The translations under genes and the position numbers were made by a program. Positions 27,717-36,809 of a DNA stretch of 64,000 bases are shown here, in pieces. Source of the DNA: Flavobacteriaceae bacterium NBU2977. GTDB taxonomy: Bacteria; Bacteroidota; Bacteroidia; Flavobacteriales; Flavobacteriaceae. Every line of letters starts with the position of its first letter. Position 1 is the first letter of the stretch. The notes beneath the pieces were generated by a model. That model worked only from the letters and a program-made list of their open reading frames with translations. It did not search any database and was not told the origin of the DNA. Location: NCBI GenBank assembly GCA_019931105.1, contig JAIOUW010000001.1:1922001-1986000 (forward strand), given 5' to 3'.

Positions 27717-28772
27717 ATGCTTGATTATCTTATTGTCGGCTCCGGTTTGGCGGGAATCTCTTTTGCAGAGACACTGGACCGAAACAATAAATCGTTCAAG
27801 GTAATCAGTGACGATTCACAAGTCTCTTCAAGTGTGGCCGCCGGATTGATCAATCCGGTGATATTAAAACGTTTCAAACTTGTATGGAAGGCCAAAGAAC
27901 AGATGGCTCTGGCCAGGCTTTTCTATCAAGGCTTGGAAAAAAAACTTGAAATTTCGCTTTATTGCCCAATGAAGGTATTTCGTCGTTTTATATCGGTCGA
28001 GGAACAGAATCTATGGTTTTCGGCTTGCGACAAAAACGGGTTGAGGGAGTTTTTGTCAGACCATATCCATATGAATGCCAATGCTTATATTGACGCCCCG
28101 TTTGGTTTCGGCGAAGTACAACAGACCGTAAGGGTCAATACCCAAATGTTGATTTCGGCTTATCGGGAATATCTACTAAACAGGGGATCGCTGCTGTGGG
28201 AAAAATTCAATTTCGACAAATTGATAATACATGAAAACCATATCGAATATGGATCGGCCAAGGCCAAACAGATTGTCTTTTGCGAGGGATTTGGCATTAA
28301 AGAAAACCCATATTTCAACTATCTTCCCATAGCCGGTAACAAAGGTGAATATGTATTCGTAAAGGCACCTGAATTGAAATTAGACCAAGCCATTAAATCT
28401 GCCATATTCTGTATACCTGAAGGGAATGACATCTATCGAATCGGGGCAAATTACGACCGATGCGATGAAACAAATGAACCGACGATCAAAACAAAAAAAG
28501 AGCTTTTGAAAAAGTGGGAATCCATTTTTAAATGTTCGTACGAAGTTATTGACCAAATAGCCGGTATACGCCCGGTGGCAATCGATAGAAGGCCGGTGAT
28601 AGGCAGGCATCCGAAATACAATAATTTGTATGTTCTGAACGGCTTCGGTTCGAGGGGAGTACTGATCGCACCTTATGCGTCGAAACAGCTTTACGGCCAC
28701 ATTGAAAATGAAGAACCGATAGCTACCGAAATGTATATCGCACGTTTTAATAAAAAACACTACTCCGGTTGA
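27717..28772 (+). CDS. FAD-dependent oxidoreductase (DAO / glycine-oxidase-like)
   Basis: 351-residue flavoprotein of the D-amino-acid oxidase fold. It opens with the dinucleotide-binding motif LIVGSGLAGISFAETL and later has SSSVAAGLINPV. Near the C-terminus are IAGIRPVAIDRRPVIGRHP and LNGFGSRGVLIAPY, both typical of DAO-family FAD contacts. The substrate is unknown. The ATG at 27717 lies directly before the Rossmann motif; an in-frame upstream ATG would add 11 non-conserved residues. Its stop overlaps the convergent DUF983 gene by 13 bases. Confidence 0.87.
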   Translation: MLDYLIVGSGLAGISFAETLDRNNKSFKVISDDSQVSSSVAAGLINPVILKRFKLVWKAKEQMALARLFYQGLEKKLEISLYCPMKVFRRFISVEEQNLWFSACDKNGLREFLSDHIHMNANAYIDAPFGFGEVQQTVRVNTQMLISAYREYLLNRGSLLWEKFNFDKLIIHENHIEYGSAKAKQIVFCEGFGIKENPYFNYLPIAGNKGEYVFVKAPELKLDQAIKSAIFCIPEGNDIYRIGANYDRCDETNEPTIKTKKELLKKWESIFKCSYEVIDQIAGIRPVAIDRRPVIGRHPKYNNLYVLNGFGSRGVLIAPYASKQLYGHIENEEPIATEMYIARFNKKHYSG

Positions 28773-29152
28773 ACATCGGTGGCCTTGGAGTCATACTTCA
28801 CAAATATGTTGATCCATATATTCCGCGAAGTACGGATGATTATGGGCAAAAATAGGATCAACGTGCCCACGATGGCTACGAAGGTATATCTTAATGAGGT
28901 TCCCAAGAACAAATATGAAATAACGAATGCCGCGACCGCAAAGGCGATTCCGACCGCATAACTGACGTACATCGCCCCATAAAAAAATGACGGTTCTATC
29001 TTATACTTGGTGTCGCAGCGTGAACACCGATCGTACATTTTAAAGATATTCGTCAGGTTATAGGGGTTCTTGTCGAGATACATGCTCTCTTCATGGCACT
29101 TGGGGCAAGTTCCTGTTAAAATGCTGTAGAGTTTGTTTCCTTTTTTTAACAT
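28760..29152 (-). CDS. DUF983 zinc-ribbon membrane protein
   Basis: 130-residue protein. A cytoplasmic zinc-ribbon-like N-terminus has two CxxC pairs (GTCPKCHEE and RCSRCDTKY, about 15-45). Two membrane helices follow (about 60-80 and 88-108, FAVAAFVISYLFL and TFVAIVGTLILFL). Function is unknown for DUF983. An ORF extends further upstream in frame, but only from the ATG at 29152 (MLKKGNKLYSIL) does the conserved protein begin, and a TACCTTTG element lies 15 bases before it. Confidence 0.82.
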   Translation of the reverse strand: MLKKGNKLYSILTGTCPKCHEESMYLDKNPYNLTNIFKMYDRCSRCDTKYKIEPSFFYGAMYVSYAVGIAFAVAAFVISYLFLGTSLRYTFVAIVGTLILFLPIIIRTSRNIWINIFVKYDSKATDVQPE

Positions 29153-29167
29153 TTGCAAATATTTTTG

Positions 29168-29175
29168 CAAAGGTA
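29168..29175 (-). promoter_or_regulatory. -7 promoter element (TACCTTTG) for the DUF983 gene
   Basis: Minus-strand TACCTTTG matches TAnnTTTG, 15 bases before the chosen ATG, in the 64-base divergent gap with the ABC-F gene. Confidence 0.4.
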
Positions 29176-29216
29176 AAGCATTGCAAGGGCAATGAATGTG
29201 ACTATTATTACAAAGA

Positions 29217-31142
29217 ATGCTGAACGTCCATAATCTTTCCGTTTCCTTTGGAGGCGAATATCTATTCCAGGAAATATCATTTCGTCTGAACGGTGGGGAT
29301 CGTGTCGGGCTGATCGGTAAAAATGGCGCCGGCAAGTCTACATTGTTAAAATTATTATCGAAAGATATGCCGTTCGATTCAGGCACGATTGCTATCGAGA
29401 AGGAAATCAAAATCGGTTTTCTTCGGCAAGATATCGATTTTGAGCAGGGTAGAACGGTATTGCAAGAGGCCTATCAGGCCTTTCATGAGATAAAACAATT
29501 GGAGCAACGCTTAGATGATATCAATCAGCAATTGGTCGATCGCACCGATTACGAAAGTGATTTTTACCATCAACTGATGGTCGATCTGAACGAAGTTACC
29601 CATCGTTATGATATTTTAGGAGGATACAACTATCAGGGCAATACCGAAAAGATACTTCTAGGGCTTGGGTTCAGCCGTGAGGATTTCAATAAAAGAACGG
29701 ACACTTTTTCGGGCGGTTGGCGTATGCGAATTGAACTGGCCAAACTTTTATTGCAAAGTAATGACGTGCTCTTATTGGACGAACCTACGAACCATTTAGA
29801 CATAGAATCGATTATTTGGTTGGAGCAATTTTTGAAAAACTTTGCTGGCGCGGTGGTCATCGTATCGCACGACAAAATGTTCTTGGACAATGTTACCAAT
29901 AGAACGATCGAAATTTCATTGGGCCGCATTTACGACTATAACAAACCCTATTCCAAATATCTGAAGTTGCGGCAAGAGATCAAGCAGCAACAGTTGAACG
30001 CTCAAAAGAACCAAGAAAAAGAGATACAACAGGCCGAAAGATTGATCGAAAAGTTCAGGGCAAAAAGCACCAAGGCCTCAATGGCCCAATCGATGATCAA
30101 AAAATTGGATAAGATGGAACGCATCGAGGTTGATGAAGATGACAATGCGGTCATGAACGTTCGCTTCCCAATTTCCATAACACCAGGAAAAGTAGTAGCT
30201 GAGATCGAAAGCCTAACAAAAAGTTATGGTGACAATTTGGTATTGGAGAACATAAGCCTGCTCATCGAACGCGATAGCAAAACGGCCTTTGTTGGCCAGA
30301 ATGGACAGGGTAAATCGACTTTGGCGAAAATCATTGTAGGTGATTTGGATTATCAAGGGCATTTAAAGCTAGGCCATAATGTGCAAATAGGCTATTTCGC
30401 CCAGAACCAGGCCGAATATCTAGAGGGTTCGAAAACGGTTTTGGATACCATGGTCGATGCCGCTAACGAAAAGAACCGCAGCAAGGTTCGCGATATTTTG
30501 GGATCTTTTCTTTTTAGGGGCGATGATGTGGAGAAATACGTAAAAGTGCTTTCAGGAGGCGAAAGAAACAGATTGGCCCTTGCTAAAATGCTCTTGCAGC
30601 CTTTCAATGTCCTTGTTATGGACGAACCAACTAACCATTTGGACATTAAATCTAAAAATGTGCTCAAACAAGCCCTGCAAAATTTTGAGGGCACCTTGAT
30701 TCTTGTGTCTCACGACCGTGATTTTCTGCAAGGGTTGACCAACAAGGTATACGAATTCAAAGACAAGAAGATCAAGGAGTATTTAGGCGACATCGATTAT
30801 TATCTTGAGGAAAGAAGTGCCGAAAACTTCAGGACCATTGAAAAAAAGGAGGAAATGACGAGTAGTTCCGATAGAAACGACCTCGATAAAAACCAGGGAA
30901 CTTCTTTTAAGGACCAGAAAGAGATCAAATCACTGAAGAACAAGCTTAGTTCGACCGAAAGCAAGATAGCCATACTTGAAAAAACAATTGCTGAAATAGA
31001 TCATGAATTGCTCATGAACTATGATCAAACCATCGCCCGGCCGCAGTTTTTTGAAAACTATCAAAAGAAAAAAACCGATTTGGAAAAACTCATGGAAAAT
31101 TGGGAAACTATTACTCTAAAGATTGAAGAGCTATCGAACTGA
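29217..31142 (+). CDS. ABC-F family ATPase (Uup/EttA-like)
   Basis: Soluble ribosome-associated ATPase with two ABC domains and no membrane part. The first Walker A is GKNGAGKST (34-42) and the second GQNGQGKST. Signature motifs are FSGGWRMRIELAKLLL and LSGGERNRLALAKMLL, both followed by DEPTNHLDI. An arm/linker (about 250-320) and a C-terminal coiled coil (about 560-641) place it in the Uup-like group. It probably acts in translation or ribosome rescue; antibiotic protection cannot be judged. Confidence 0.92.
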   Translation: MLNVHNLSVSFGGEYLFQEISFRLNGGDRVGLIGKNGAGKSTLLKLLSKDMPFDSGTIAIEKEIKIGFLRQDIDFEQGRTVLQEAYQAFHEIKQLEQRLDDINQQLVDRTDYESDFYHQLMVDLNEVTHRYDILGGYNYQGNTEKILLGLGFSREDFNKRTDTFSGGWRMRIELAKLLLQSNDVLLLDEPTNHLDIESIIWLEQFLKNFAGAVVIVSHDKMFLDNVTNRTIEISLGRIYDYNKPYSKYLKLRQEIKQQQLNAQKNQEKEIQQAERLIEKFRAKSTKASMAQSMIKKLDKMERIEVDEDDNAVMNVRFPISITPGKVVAEIESLTKSYGDNLVLENISLLIERDSKTAFVGQNGQGKSTLAKIIVGDLDYQGHLKLGHNVQIGYFAQNQAEYLEGSKTVLDTMVDAANEKNRSKVRDILGSFLFRGDDVEKYVKVLSGGERNRLALAKMLLQPFNVLVMDEPTNHLDIKSKNVLKQALQNFEGTLILVSHDRDFLQGLTNKVYEFKDKKIKEYLGDIDYYLEERSAENFRTIEKKEEMTSSSDRNDLDKNQGTSFKDQKEIKSLKNKLSSTESKIAILEKTIAEIDHELLMNYDQTIARPQFFENYQKKKTDLEKLMENWETITLKIEELSN

Positions 31143-31322
31143 CCTGATAATCACAGGATGATTTTTGCTTTACAACATAAAACGTGGTTTTCACAACAAA
31201 AATGGGTATTTCACCGATTATTATTTGAATTTTATCTATAATATAGTAATATTTGTAAGTAAAATCTGAATAAATGCGAGTTTTAAAATTCGATTTCTTG
31301 AGATAACGATTATAATAGGCTT

Positions 31323-32204
31323 ATGAAAAAACTACTTGCTTTTTTTGCGCTGTGCCTGGTTATGACGCCCTTAGCTTTGGCAAAGGTTCCTAAGGCGGAG
31401 AAAAAGGCTTTATTGGACTTGTATGAAAGTACCAATGGAGACCATTGGATAAAAAAATGGAACCTAAACGCACAGGTTTCCGACTGGTACGGTGTTAAGG
31501 TTGAAGAGGGCCATGTTATCGAAATAAACCTTTTCAGGAACAATTTGATGGGCGCCCTGCCTAATAGCCTTGGAGCTTTAAAGCACCTTACCAAGCTCAA
31601 TCTTGCCTTTAACAATATTACCGGCGAGCTACCTGAAGGCATTGTTTTGTTGAGTAATCTTGAAGTACTTAAATTGGAGATGAACAAGATCAAGGGAGAG
31701 ATTCCTGAAAGTATCGGCGCCATGGAAAATCTTCAAGAACTTTCGTTGTTCAACAATTTTCTTTCTGGAAACATACCCGAAGGACTCGGAAATATCAGTA
31801 ATCTGAAAATATTGAATTTATCAAGTAATTCACTTTCCGGAGAAATTCCCAGTACATTGGGAGATTTGGTGCAGCTTGAAAGCCTTGGGCTTTTCGAGAA
31901 CGATTTATATGGATTCATACCACGGGAGATGGGTAATTTGGTGAAGATGAAAGAACTCGTACTTGCCAACAATCGATTGACCGGTGCCATTCCGGAAGAG
32001 TTTGGTCAATTGGCCAGCCTGGAGGTGTTTCAGATCCAGAACAACCAATTCAATTCTTTCGAAAATTTAAAAATGATGGATTCGCACCAATTTTTGGTAT
32101 TCGACTATGATGATGATAATAACAAAAATGACTTCAAGGACATAAACTTTAGCAAGACAAGAATGGCTGACACGAAATTTGAAGACGATATTGACAATGA
32201 TTGA
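31323..32204 (+). CDS. Secreted leucine-rich-repeat protein
   Basis: 293-residue exported protein: signal peptide (about 1-20, ending PLALAK), then an LRR cap (LLDLYESTNGDHWIKKWN), then about seven to eight plant-type LRRs of 24 residues with the pattern LxxLxxLNLxxNxLxGxIPxxLG. The C-terminal 45 residues are charged and Asp/Asn-rich, without a recognisable T9SS sorting domain. It probably mediates binding outside the cytoplasm; ligand unknown. A terminator follows. Confidence 0.85.
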   Translation: MKKLLAFFALCLVMTPLALAKVPKAEKKALLDLYESTNGDHWIKKWNLNAQVSDWYGVKVEEGHVIEINLFRNNLMGALPNSLGALKHLTKLNLAFNNITGELPEGIVLLSNLEVLKLEMNKIKGEIPESIGAMENLQELSLFNNFLSGNIPEGLGNISNLKILNLSSNSLSGEIPSTLGDLVQLESLGLFENDLYGFIPREMGNLVKMKELVLANNRLTGAIPEEFGQLASLEVFQIQNNQFNSFENLKMMDSHQFLVFDYDDDNNKNDFKDINFSKTRMADTKFEDDIDND

Positions 32205-32243
32205 GCGTCCATAGAATATTGAGGTCCAAACAAAATTCGATTG

Positions 32244-32276
32244 AAAGGGATAGCCATGGGCATCCCTTTTTTGTTT
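32244..32276 (+). terminator. Terminator after the LRR gene
   Basis: An 8-bp stem (AAAGGGAT / ATCCCTTT), which can extend through the 10-base loop, followed by a T-rich run. Confidence 0.8.
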
Positions 32277-32331
32277 TGCCGACCTTACTTTATTTAAGAT
32301 ATATTTAACTAAAGGCGCTTAAACCAATAGT

Positions 32332-32339
32332 TAGTTTTG
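32332..32339 (+). promoter_or_regulatory. -7 promoter element (TAGTTTTG) for the RND operon
   Basis: TAGTTTTG matches TAnnTTTG and ends 31 bases before the adaptor ATG. No convincing -33 TTG. Confidence 0.4.
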
Positions 32340-32370
32340 TACTCTAATCCAGGGCCAACCTTAGCATTAC

Positions 32371-33486
32371 ATGGACAAAAGAAAAATAATACTATCTTTT
32401 TTAGGGGTACTTTTAATTATTGCCTCGATATACGGGGCAATTGCCATTGTCAATAGTAAGAACATGCCCAAACCACGACCTGAAAAGGTCGTTAAGACCG
32501 TTTTTGTCGATACGGTCAAGAACGGCATCGTAGATATCGTTGTGCCGGCCAATGGAAATTTGAAGGCCAAACAACGGGTTGAGCTTTACTCAGAAGTACA
32601 GGGTGTATTCAACCAAGGGAACAAACTTTTTAGACCGGGGCAGCAATACGGGATCGGAGAAACAATTATAAGAATCGACGCGGACGAATATGCCGCCTCT
32701 GTGCAATCCGCTAAAAGCAATCTTTACAATCAGATTACTTCAATAATGCCTGATTTACGCCTAGATTACCCTGAGATCTTCGACAAATGGCAAAAGTACC
32801 TGAATGGTTTCGATATGGCCAAGGGCACGCCTAAACTTCCTGAAATGATTTCGGATAAAGAGAAGTATTTCATCTCAGGTAGGGGTATTTTGACGAGCTA
32901 CTATAATGTTAAGAATCTTGAACAGCGTCTGGCCAAATATAGGATCTCCGCACCATTTAATGGAGTGCTGACCGAAGCTTTGGTCACTGAGGGATCATTG
33001 ATTCGTTCGGGGCAGAAACTGGGCGAGTTCATCAATACCGATGTCTATGAATTAGAGGTTGCCGTTAGCAAGACCTATAGCGATTTGCTCAAGTTGGGCG
33101 AGAAGGTCGAACTCTTGGATTTAGAGGGTGATAAAACCTATATAGGTGCTGTATCCAGAATCAATGGTAATGTCGATCAAGCCTCACAGACCATAAAGGC
33201 CTTCATTGAAGTAAAAGATGAAAGCTTGAAGGAAGGAATGTATTTAGAGGCGAATTTGAGCGCTAAAAAAGAAACTGACGCCATAGAGGTCGATCGGGGC
33301 CTATTACTTGAAAATGATAGAATTTTTGTTGTTAAAGACTCGGTCTTGGACCTTATCGACGTAAGGCCGGTTTACTTCTCGAACAAAAAAGTAGTCCTTA
33401 AGGATGTGCCCGAAGGCATTACAATAGTCTCAAAACCTGTTGTAGGTGCATATGCGGGCATGCTGGTCAAGGTTTTTGGCGAATAA
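32371..33486 (+). CDS. RND efflux periplasmic adaptor (membrane fusion protein)
   Basis: 371-residue membrane-fusion protein with an N-terminal membrane anchor (about 5-27), a split biotinyl-lipoyl-like domain around a short helical hairpin, and a beta-barrel domain. The lipoyl halves are at VPANGNLKAKQRVELYSEVQG and YRISAPFNGVLTEALVTEGS. It links the inner-membrane pump to the TolC channel encoded downstream. First gene of a three-gene efflux operon, 17 bases before the pump. Confidence 0.92.
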   Translation: MDKRKIILSFLGVLLIIASIYGAIAIVNSKNMPKPRPEKVVKTVFVDTVKNGIVDIVVPANGNLKAKQRVELYSEVQGVFNQGNKLFRPGQQYGIGETIIRIDADEYAASVQSAKSNLYNQITSIMPDLRLDYPEIFDKWQKYLNGFDMAKGTPKLPEMISDKEKYFISGRGILTSYYNVKNLEQRLAKYRISAPFNGVLTEALVTEGSLIRSGQKLGEFINTDVYELEVAVSKTYSDLLKLGEKVELLDLEGDKTYIGAVSRINGNVDQASQTIKAFIEVKDESLKEGMYLEANLSAKKETDAIEVDRGLLLENDRIFVVKDSVLDLIDVRPVYFSNKKVVLKDVPEGITIVSKPVVGAYAGMLVKVFGE

Positions 33487-33503
33487 ACATCGATACTGGA
33501 ATA

Positions 33504-36500
33504 ATGAGGAATATCATATCCTATTTTATAAAGTACCACGTAGCCGTAGACGTTTTTATTCTGGCGTTCTTCGTTTTTGGAATTTTCGGTGCCTTATCGC
33601 TCAACTCTTCATTTTTTCCTCTTGTAGACTCAAAAAACATTTCCATTAGTATTACCTATCCTGGGGCATCTCCTCAAGAGGTCGAAGAAGGTATTGTTCT
33701 AAAAATTGAGGATAATTTGAAAGGTCTCGAAGGCGTAGACCGCGTTACATCGACGGCAAGGGAGAACAGTGGTACTATAAACGTGGAAATTGAAAAGGGA
33801 AGGGATGTCGATTTCATGCTCCTCGAGGTCAAGAATGCGGTTGATCGGGTGCCTTCTTTTCCTACGGGTATGGAACCGTTGGTCGTATCAAAATTGGAAG
33901 CCATTCGGCAGACCATAAGTTTTGCCATAAGCGGCGATGATGTACCCTTGGCTACCTTGAAGCAGGTAGGCCGACAAGTTGAAAACGAGTTGCGCACCAT
34001 CGATGGTATCTCACAGATTCAAATGTCCGGTTATCCTCAAGAGGAAATCGAGATTGCCGTAAACGAAAACAGTTTATTGGCCTACAATATGTCATTCAAT
34101 GAGGTGGCACAGGCTGTTGCCAATGCCAATATTCTGGTAACCGGGGGCAATATCAAGACTGATGCCGAAGAATATTTGATTCGTGCCAATAATCGTTCCT
34201 ACTACGGTGATGAGCTTTCCAATTTGATCATAAGGGCCGATGCTTCGGGCAGTGCGGTTCGTTTGAAAGACGTTGCCATTATTCGAGATCGTTTTGCCGA
34301 ATCGCCCAATGCCTCTTATTTTGATGGTAATCTCGCCGTAAGTGCCTCAATAACAAGTACGAATACCGAAGATTTGATAGGTGCGGCTGAAAAGGTCAAA
34401 GAGTATGTCGAAGACTTTAATCAAAAACACAATAATATTAAGCTCGATGTGGTCAGCGACCAATCTAAGACCTTGACCCAACGCACTGAGCTGCTGACCG
34501 AAAATGCCATTATCGGAATGATATTGGTGTTGGTGTTCCTATCGTTGTTTTTAAACACTCGACTGGCTTTTTGGGTGGCCTTTGGACTACCGATTTCTTT
34601 TCTGGGAATGTTCGTTTTTGCGGGCCAGTTCGATGTTACTATTAATGTGCTTTCGCTTTTCGGTATGATTATCGTTATCGGTATTTTGGTCGATGACGGT
34701 ATAGTAATTGCCGAAAATATATATCAACACTATGAAAAGGGTAAATCACCCATTCAAGCCGCAATAGATGGTACCATGGAGGTTATTCCTCCTATAGTAT
34801 CGGCCATAATTACGACGGTACTGGCGTTTTCAATTTTTCTTTTTCTTGATGGTCGAATAGGGGAGTTCTTTAGCGAAGTGTCGGTCATCGTTATACTGAC
34901 CTTGGTCGTTTCTTTGGTTGAGGCCTTGATTATTTTGCCCGCTCACTTGGCACATTCCAAGGCTCTTGCACCTTTGGACCAAAATCCAAAGAAGGGGTTG
35001 GCAAAAGCCTTTGCCAATTTAAGGGTAATCAACGAAATGGGCGACCGTTTTATGATGTGGATGCGCGACAAGCTATACAGCCCTGCCTTACGGTTTGCCC
35101 TACGTTATAAGATTTTGACCTTCGCTTTTTTTATGATGGCTTTGATATTGACATTTGGATCAATGGGAGGTGGGATTGTCAGAACAGCGTTCTTTCCAAG
35201 AATAGCCAGTGATAGGGTCGCGGTCGAACTTTTGATGCCCAATGGCACCAATGAAAAGGTCACCGATTCGATTATTGGCCTGATCGAGGAAAAATCGGCT
35301 ATCGTTAACCAAGAACTGACCGAGAAATATTTACAGGGTTCCGGAAAAGAACTTTTCGAAAATACGATACGGATCATTGGTCCGGGTTCATCGGCGGCCA
35401 CTTTGGTAATCAACCTACTACCGGGTGAAGAACGGCCCGATGCCATTAGATCTGATATGGTGACCAATCGGTTGCAAGAACTGGTAGGCCCGGTTATCGG
35501 GGTCGAGAGCCTTATTTATGGTTCAGGAGGTAATTTTGGGGGCAGTCCGGTTTCGGTATCCCTTCTTGGGAATAATATTCAAGAGTTGAAAGCGGCCAAG
35601 GCCGAATTGAAATCAAATTTGGAGAACAATGCTCTTCTGAAAGATGTTGCCGATAATGATCCAGCCGGTATCAAGGAAATAAGGCTACAGCTTAAAGAAA
35701 GCGCTTACTCATTGGGATTGGATTTGCGAACCGTGATGAATCAGGTCCGTGCCGGTTTCTTTGGAACTCAAGCCCAGCGTTTTCAGAGAGGGCAGGATGA
35801 AATCCGTGTTTGGGTACGCTATGATAGGGAAAACCGTTCCTCGATCACCGATCTTGACGAAATGCGCATTACAACACCCACTGGCAGTAAGGTGCCCTTA
35901 AAAGAAATTGCCGACTATACCATTGAAAGAGGAGACGTTGCGATCAACCACTTGGAAGGGCAACGTGAAATACAGGTGTCTGCCGATATTAAAGACGATA
36001 AGACGACAAGTGCTACGGATATTATGGCCGAGATCCGTACCGAGATCATGCCAGATATACAATCGAAATACCCGACGGTAACCGCTTCTTACGAAGGGCA
36101 GAACCGTGAAGCCAATAAGATGACCGCTTCGTTAAGGGTCGCAGGTCTTTCGGTACTTTTATTGATTTATATCACTATTGCCTTTACCTTTAGAAGTTTT
36201 AGCCAGCCTTTGTTATTGCTTCTCTTGGTTCCTTTTAGTTTTACCGCCGTGGCCTGGGGCCATTGGATACATGGTTTTCCGGTGAATATTCTTTCAATGT
36301 TGGGCATCATAGCACTTATTGGTATTATGGTAAACGATGGTCTTGTGCTGATCAGTAGATTCAACGGCAATCTTCGTGAGGGTATGAAATTCGATGACGC
36401 GATCTTTGAGGCGGGCCGTTCGAGGTTCAGGGCCATATTTTTGACATCGGTAACGACCATAGCCGGATTGGCACCCCTTTTATTGGAAAAAAGCAGACAG

Positions 36501-36809
36501 GCTCAATTCTTGAAGCCTATGGCCATTGCCATAGCGTATGGTATTGGCTTTGCCACTGTTCTGACATTGTTGATGCTACCGATATTTCTGGCATTTAATA
36601 ATCGAATAAAAATGAGCGCGAAGTGGTTGAAAACAGGCGAAGATATAAGTAAGGAAGAAGTCGAACGCGCCATTAAGGAGCAGCAAGAAGAGATGCATAT
36701 GCAGATCAGGGCGCCTCATTCATTGAACGGTAGTAGTCACAAAGAGCCATCCGATACTTCGAAAAGCACCAAAAAAACTTCCTTAGAAACTGAAAGCGAA
36801 GAATTGTAA
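33504..36809 (+). CDS. RND family efflux pump (AcrB/MdtB-like)
   Basis: 1101-residue inner-membrane proton antiporter with twelve predicted helices and two large periplasmic domains. Typical sequence: ISITYPGASPQEVEEGIVLKIE near the N-terminus, GMIIVIGILVDDGIVIAEN in helix 4 with the Asp pair used for proton relay, and IALIGIMVNDGLVLISRFN in the second half. The cytosolic tail (about 1040-1101) is charged and longer than usual. Substrate unknown. Its TAA stop shares a base with the TolC ATG (TAATG). Confidence 0.94.
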   Translation: MRNIISYFIKYHVAVDVFILAFFVFGIFGALSLNSSFFPLVDSKNISISITYPGASPQEVEEGIVLKIEDNLKGLEGVDRVTSTARENSGTINVEIEKGRDVDFMLLEVKNAVDRVPSFPTGMEPLVVSKLEAIRQTISFAISGDDVPLATLKQVGRQVENELRTIDGISQIQMSGYPQEEIEIAVNENSLLAYNMSFNEVAQAVANANILVTGGNIKTDAEEYLIRANNRSYYGDELSNLIIRADASGSAVRLKDVAIIRDRFAESPNASYFDGNLAVSASITSTNTEDLIGAAEKVKEYVEDFNQKHNNIKLDVVSDQSKTLTQRTELLTENAIIGMILVLVFLSLFLNTRLAFWVAFGLPISFLGMFVFAGQFDVTINVLSLFGMIIVIGILVDDGIVIAENIYQHYEKGKSPIQAAIDGTMEVIPPIVSAIITTVLAFSIFLFLDGRIGEFFSEVSVIVILTLVVSLVEALIILPAHLAHSKALAPLDQNPKKGLAKAFANLRVINEMGDRFMMWMRDKLYSPALRFALRYKILTFAFFMMALILTFGSMGGGIVRTAFFPRIASDRVAVELLMPNGTNEKVTDSIIGLIEEKSAIVNQELTEKYLQGSGKELFENTIRIIGPGSSAATLVINLLPGEERPDAIRSDMVTNRLQELVGPVIGVESLIYGSGGNFGGSPVSVSLLGNNIQELKAAKAELKSNLENNALLKDVADNDPAGIKEIRLQLKESAYSLGLDLRTVMNQVRAGFFGTQAQRFQRGQDEIRVWVRYDRENRSSITDLDEMRITTPTGSKVPLKEIADYTIERGDVAINHLEGQREIQVSADIKDDKTTSATDIMAEIRTEIMPDIQSKYPTVTASYEGQNREANKMTASLRVAGLSVLLLIYITIAFTFRSFSQPLLLLLLVPFSFTAVAWGHWIHGFPVNILSMLGIIALIGIMVNDGLVLISRFNGNLREGMKFDDAIFEAGRSRFRAIFLTSVTTIAGLAPLLLEKSRQAQFLKPMAIAIAYGIGFATVLTLLMLPIFLAFNNRIKMSAKWLKTGEDISKEEVERAIKEQQEEMHMQIRAPHSLNGSSHKEPSDTSKSTKKTSLETESEEL

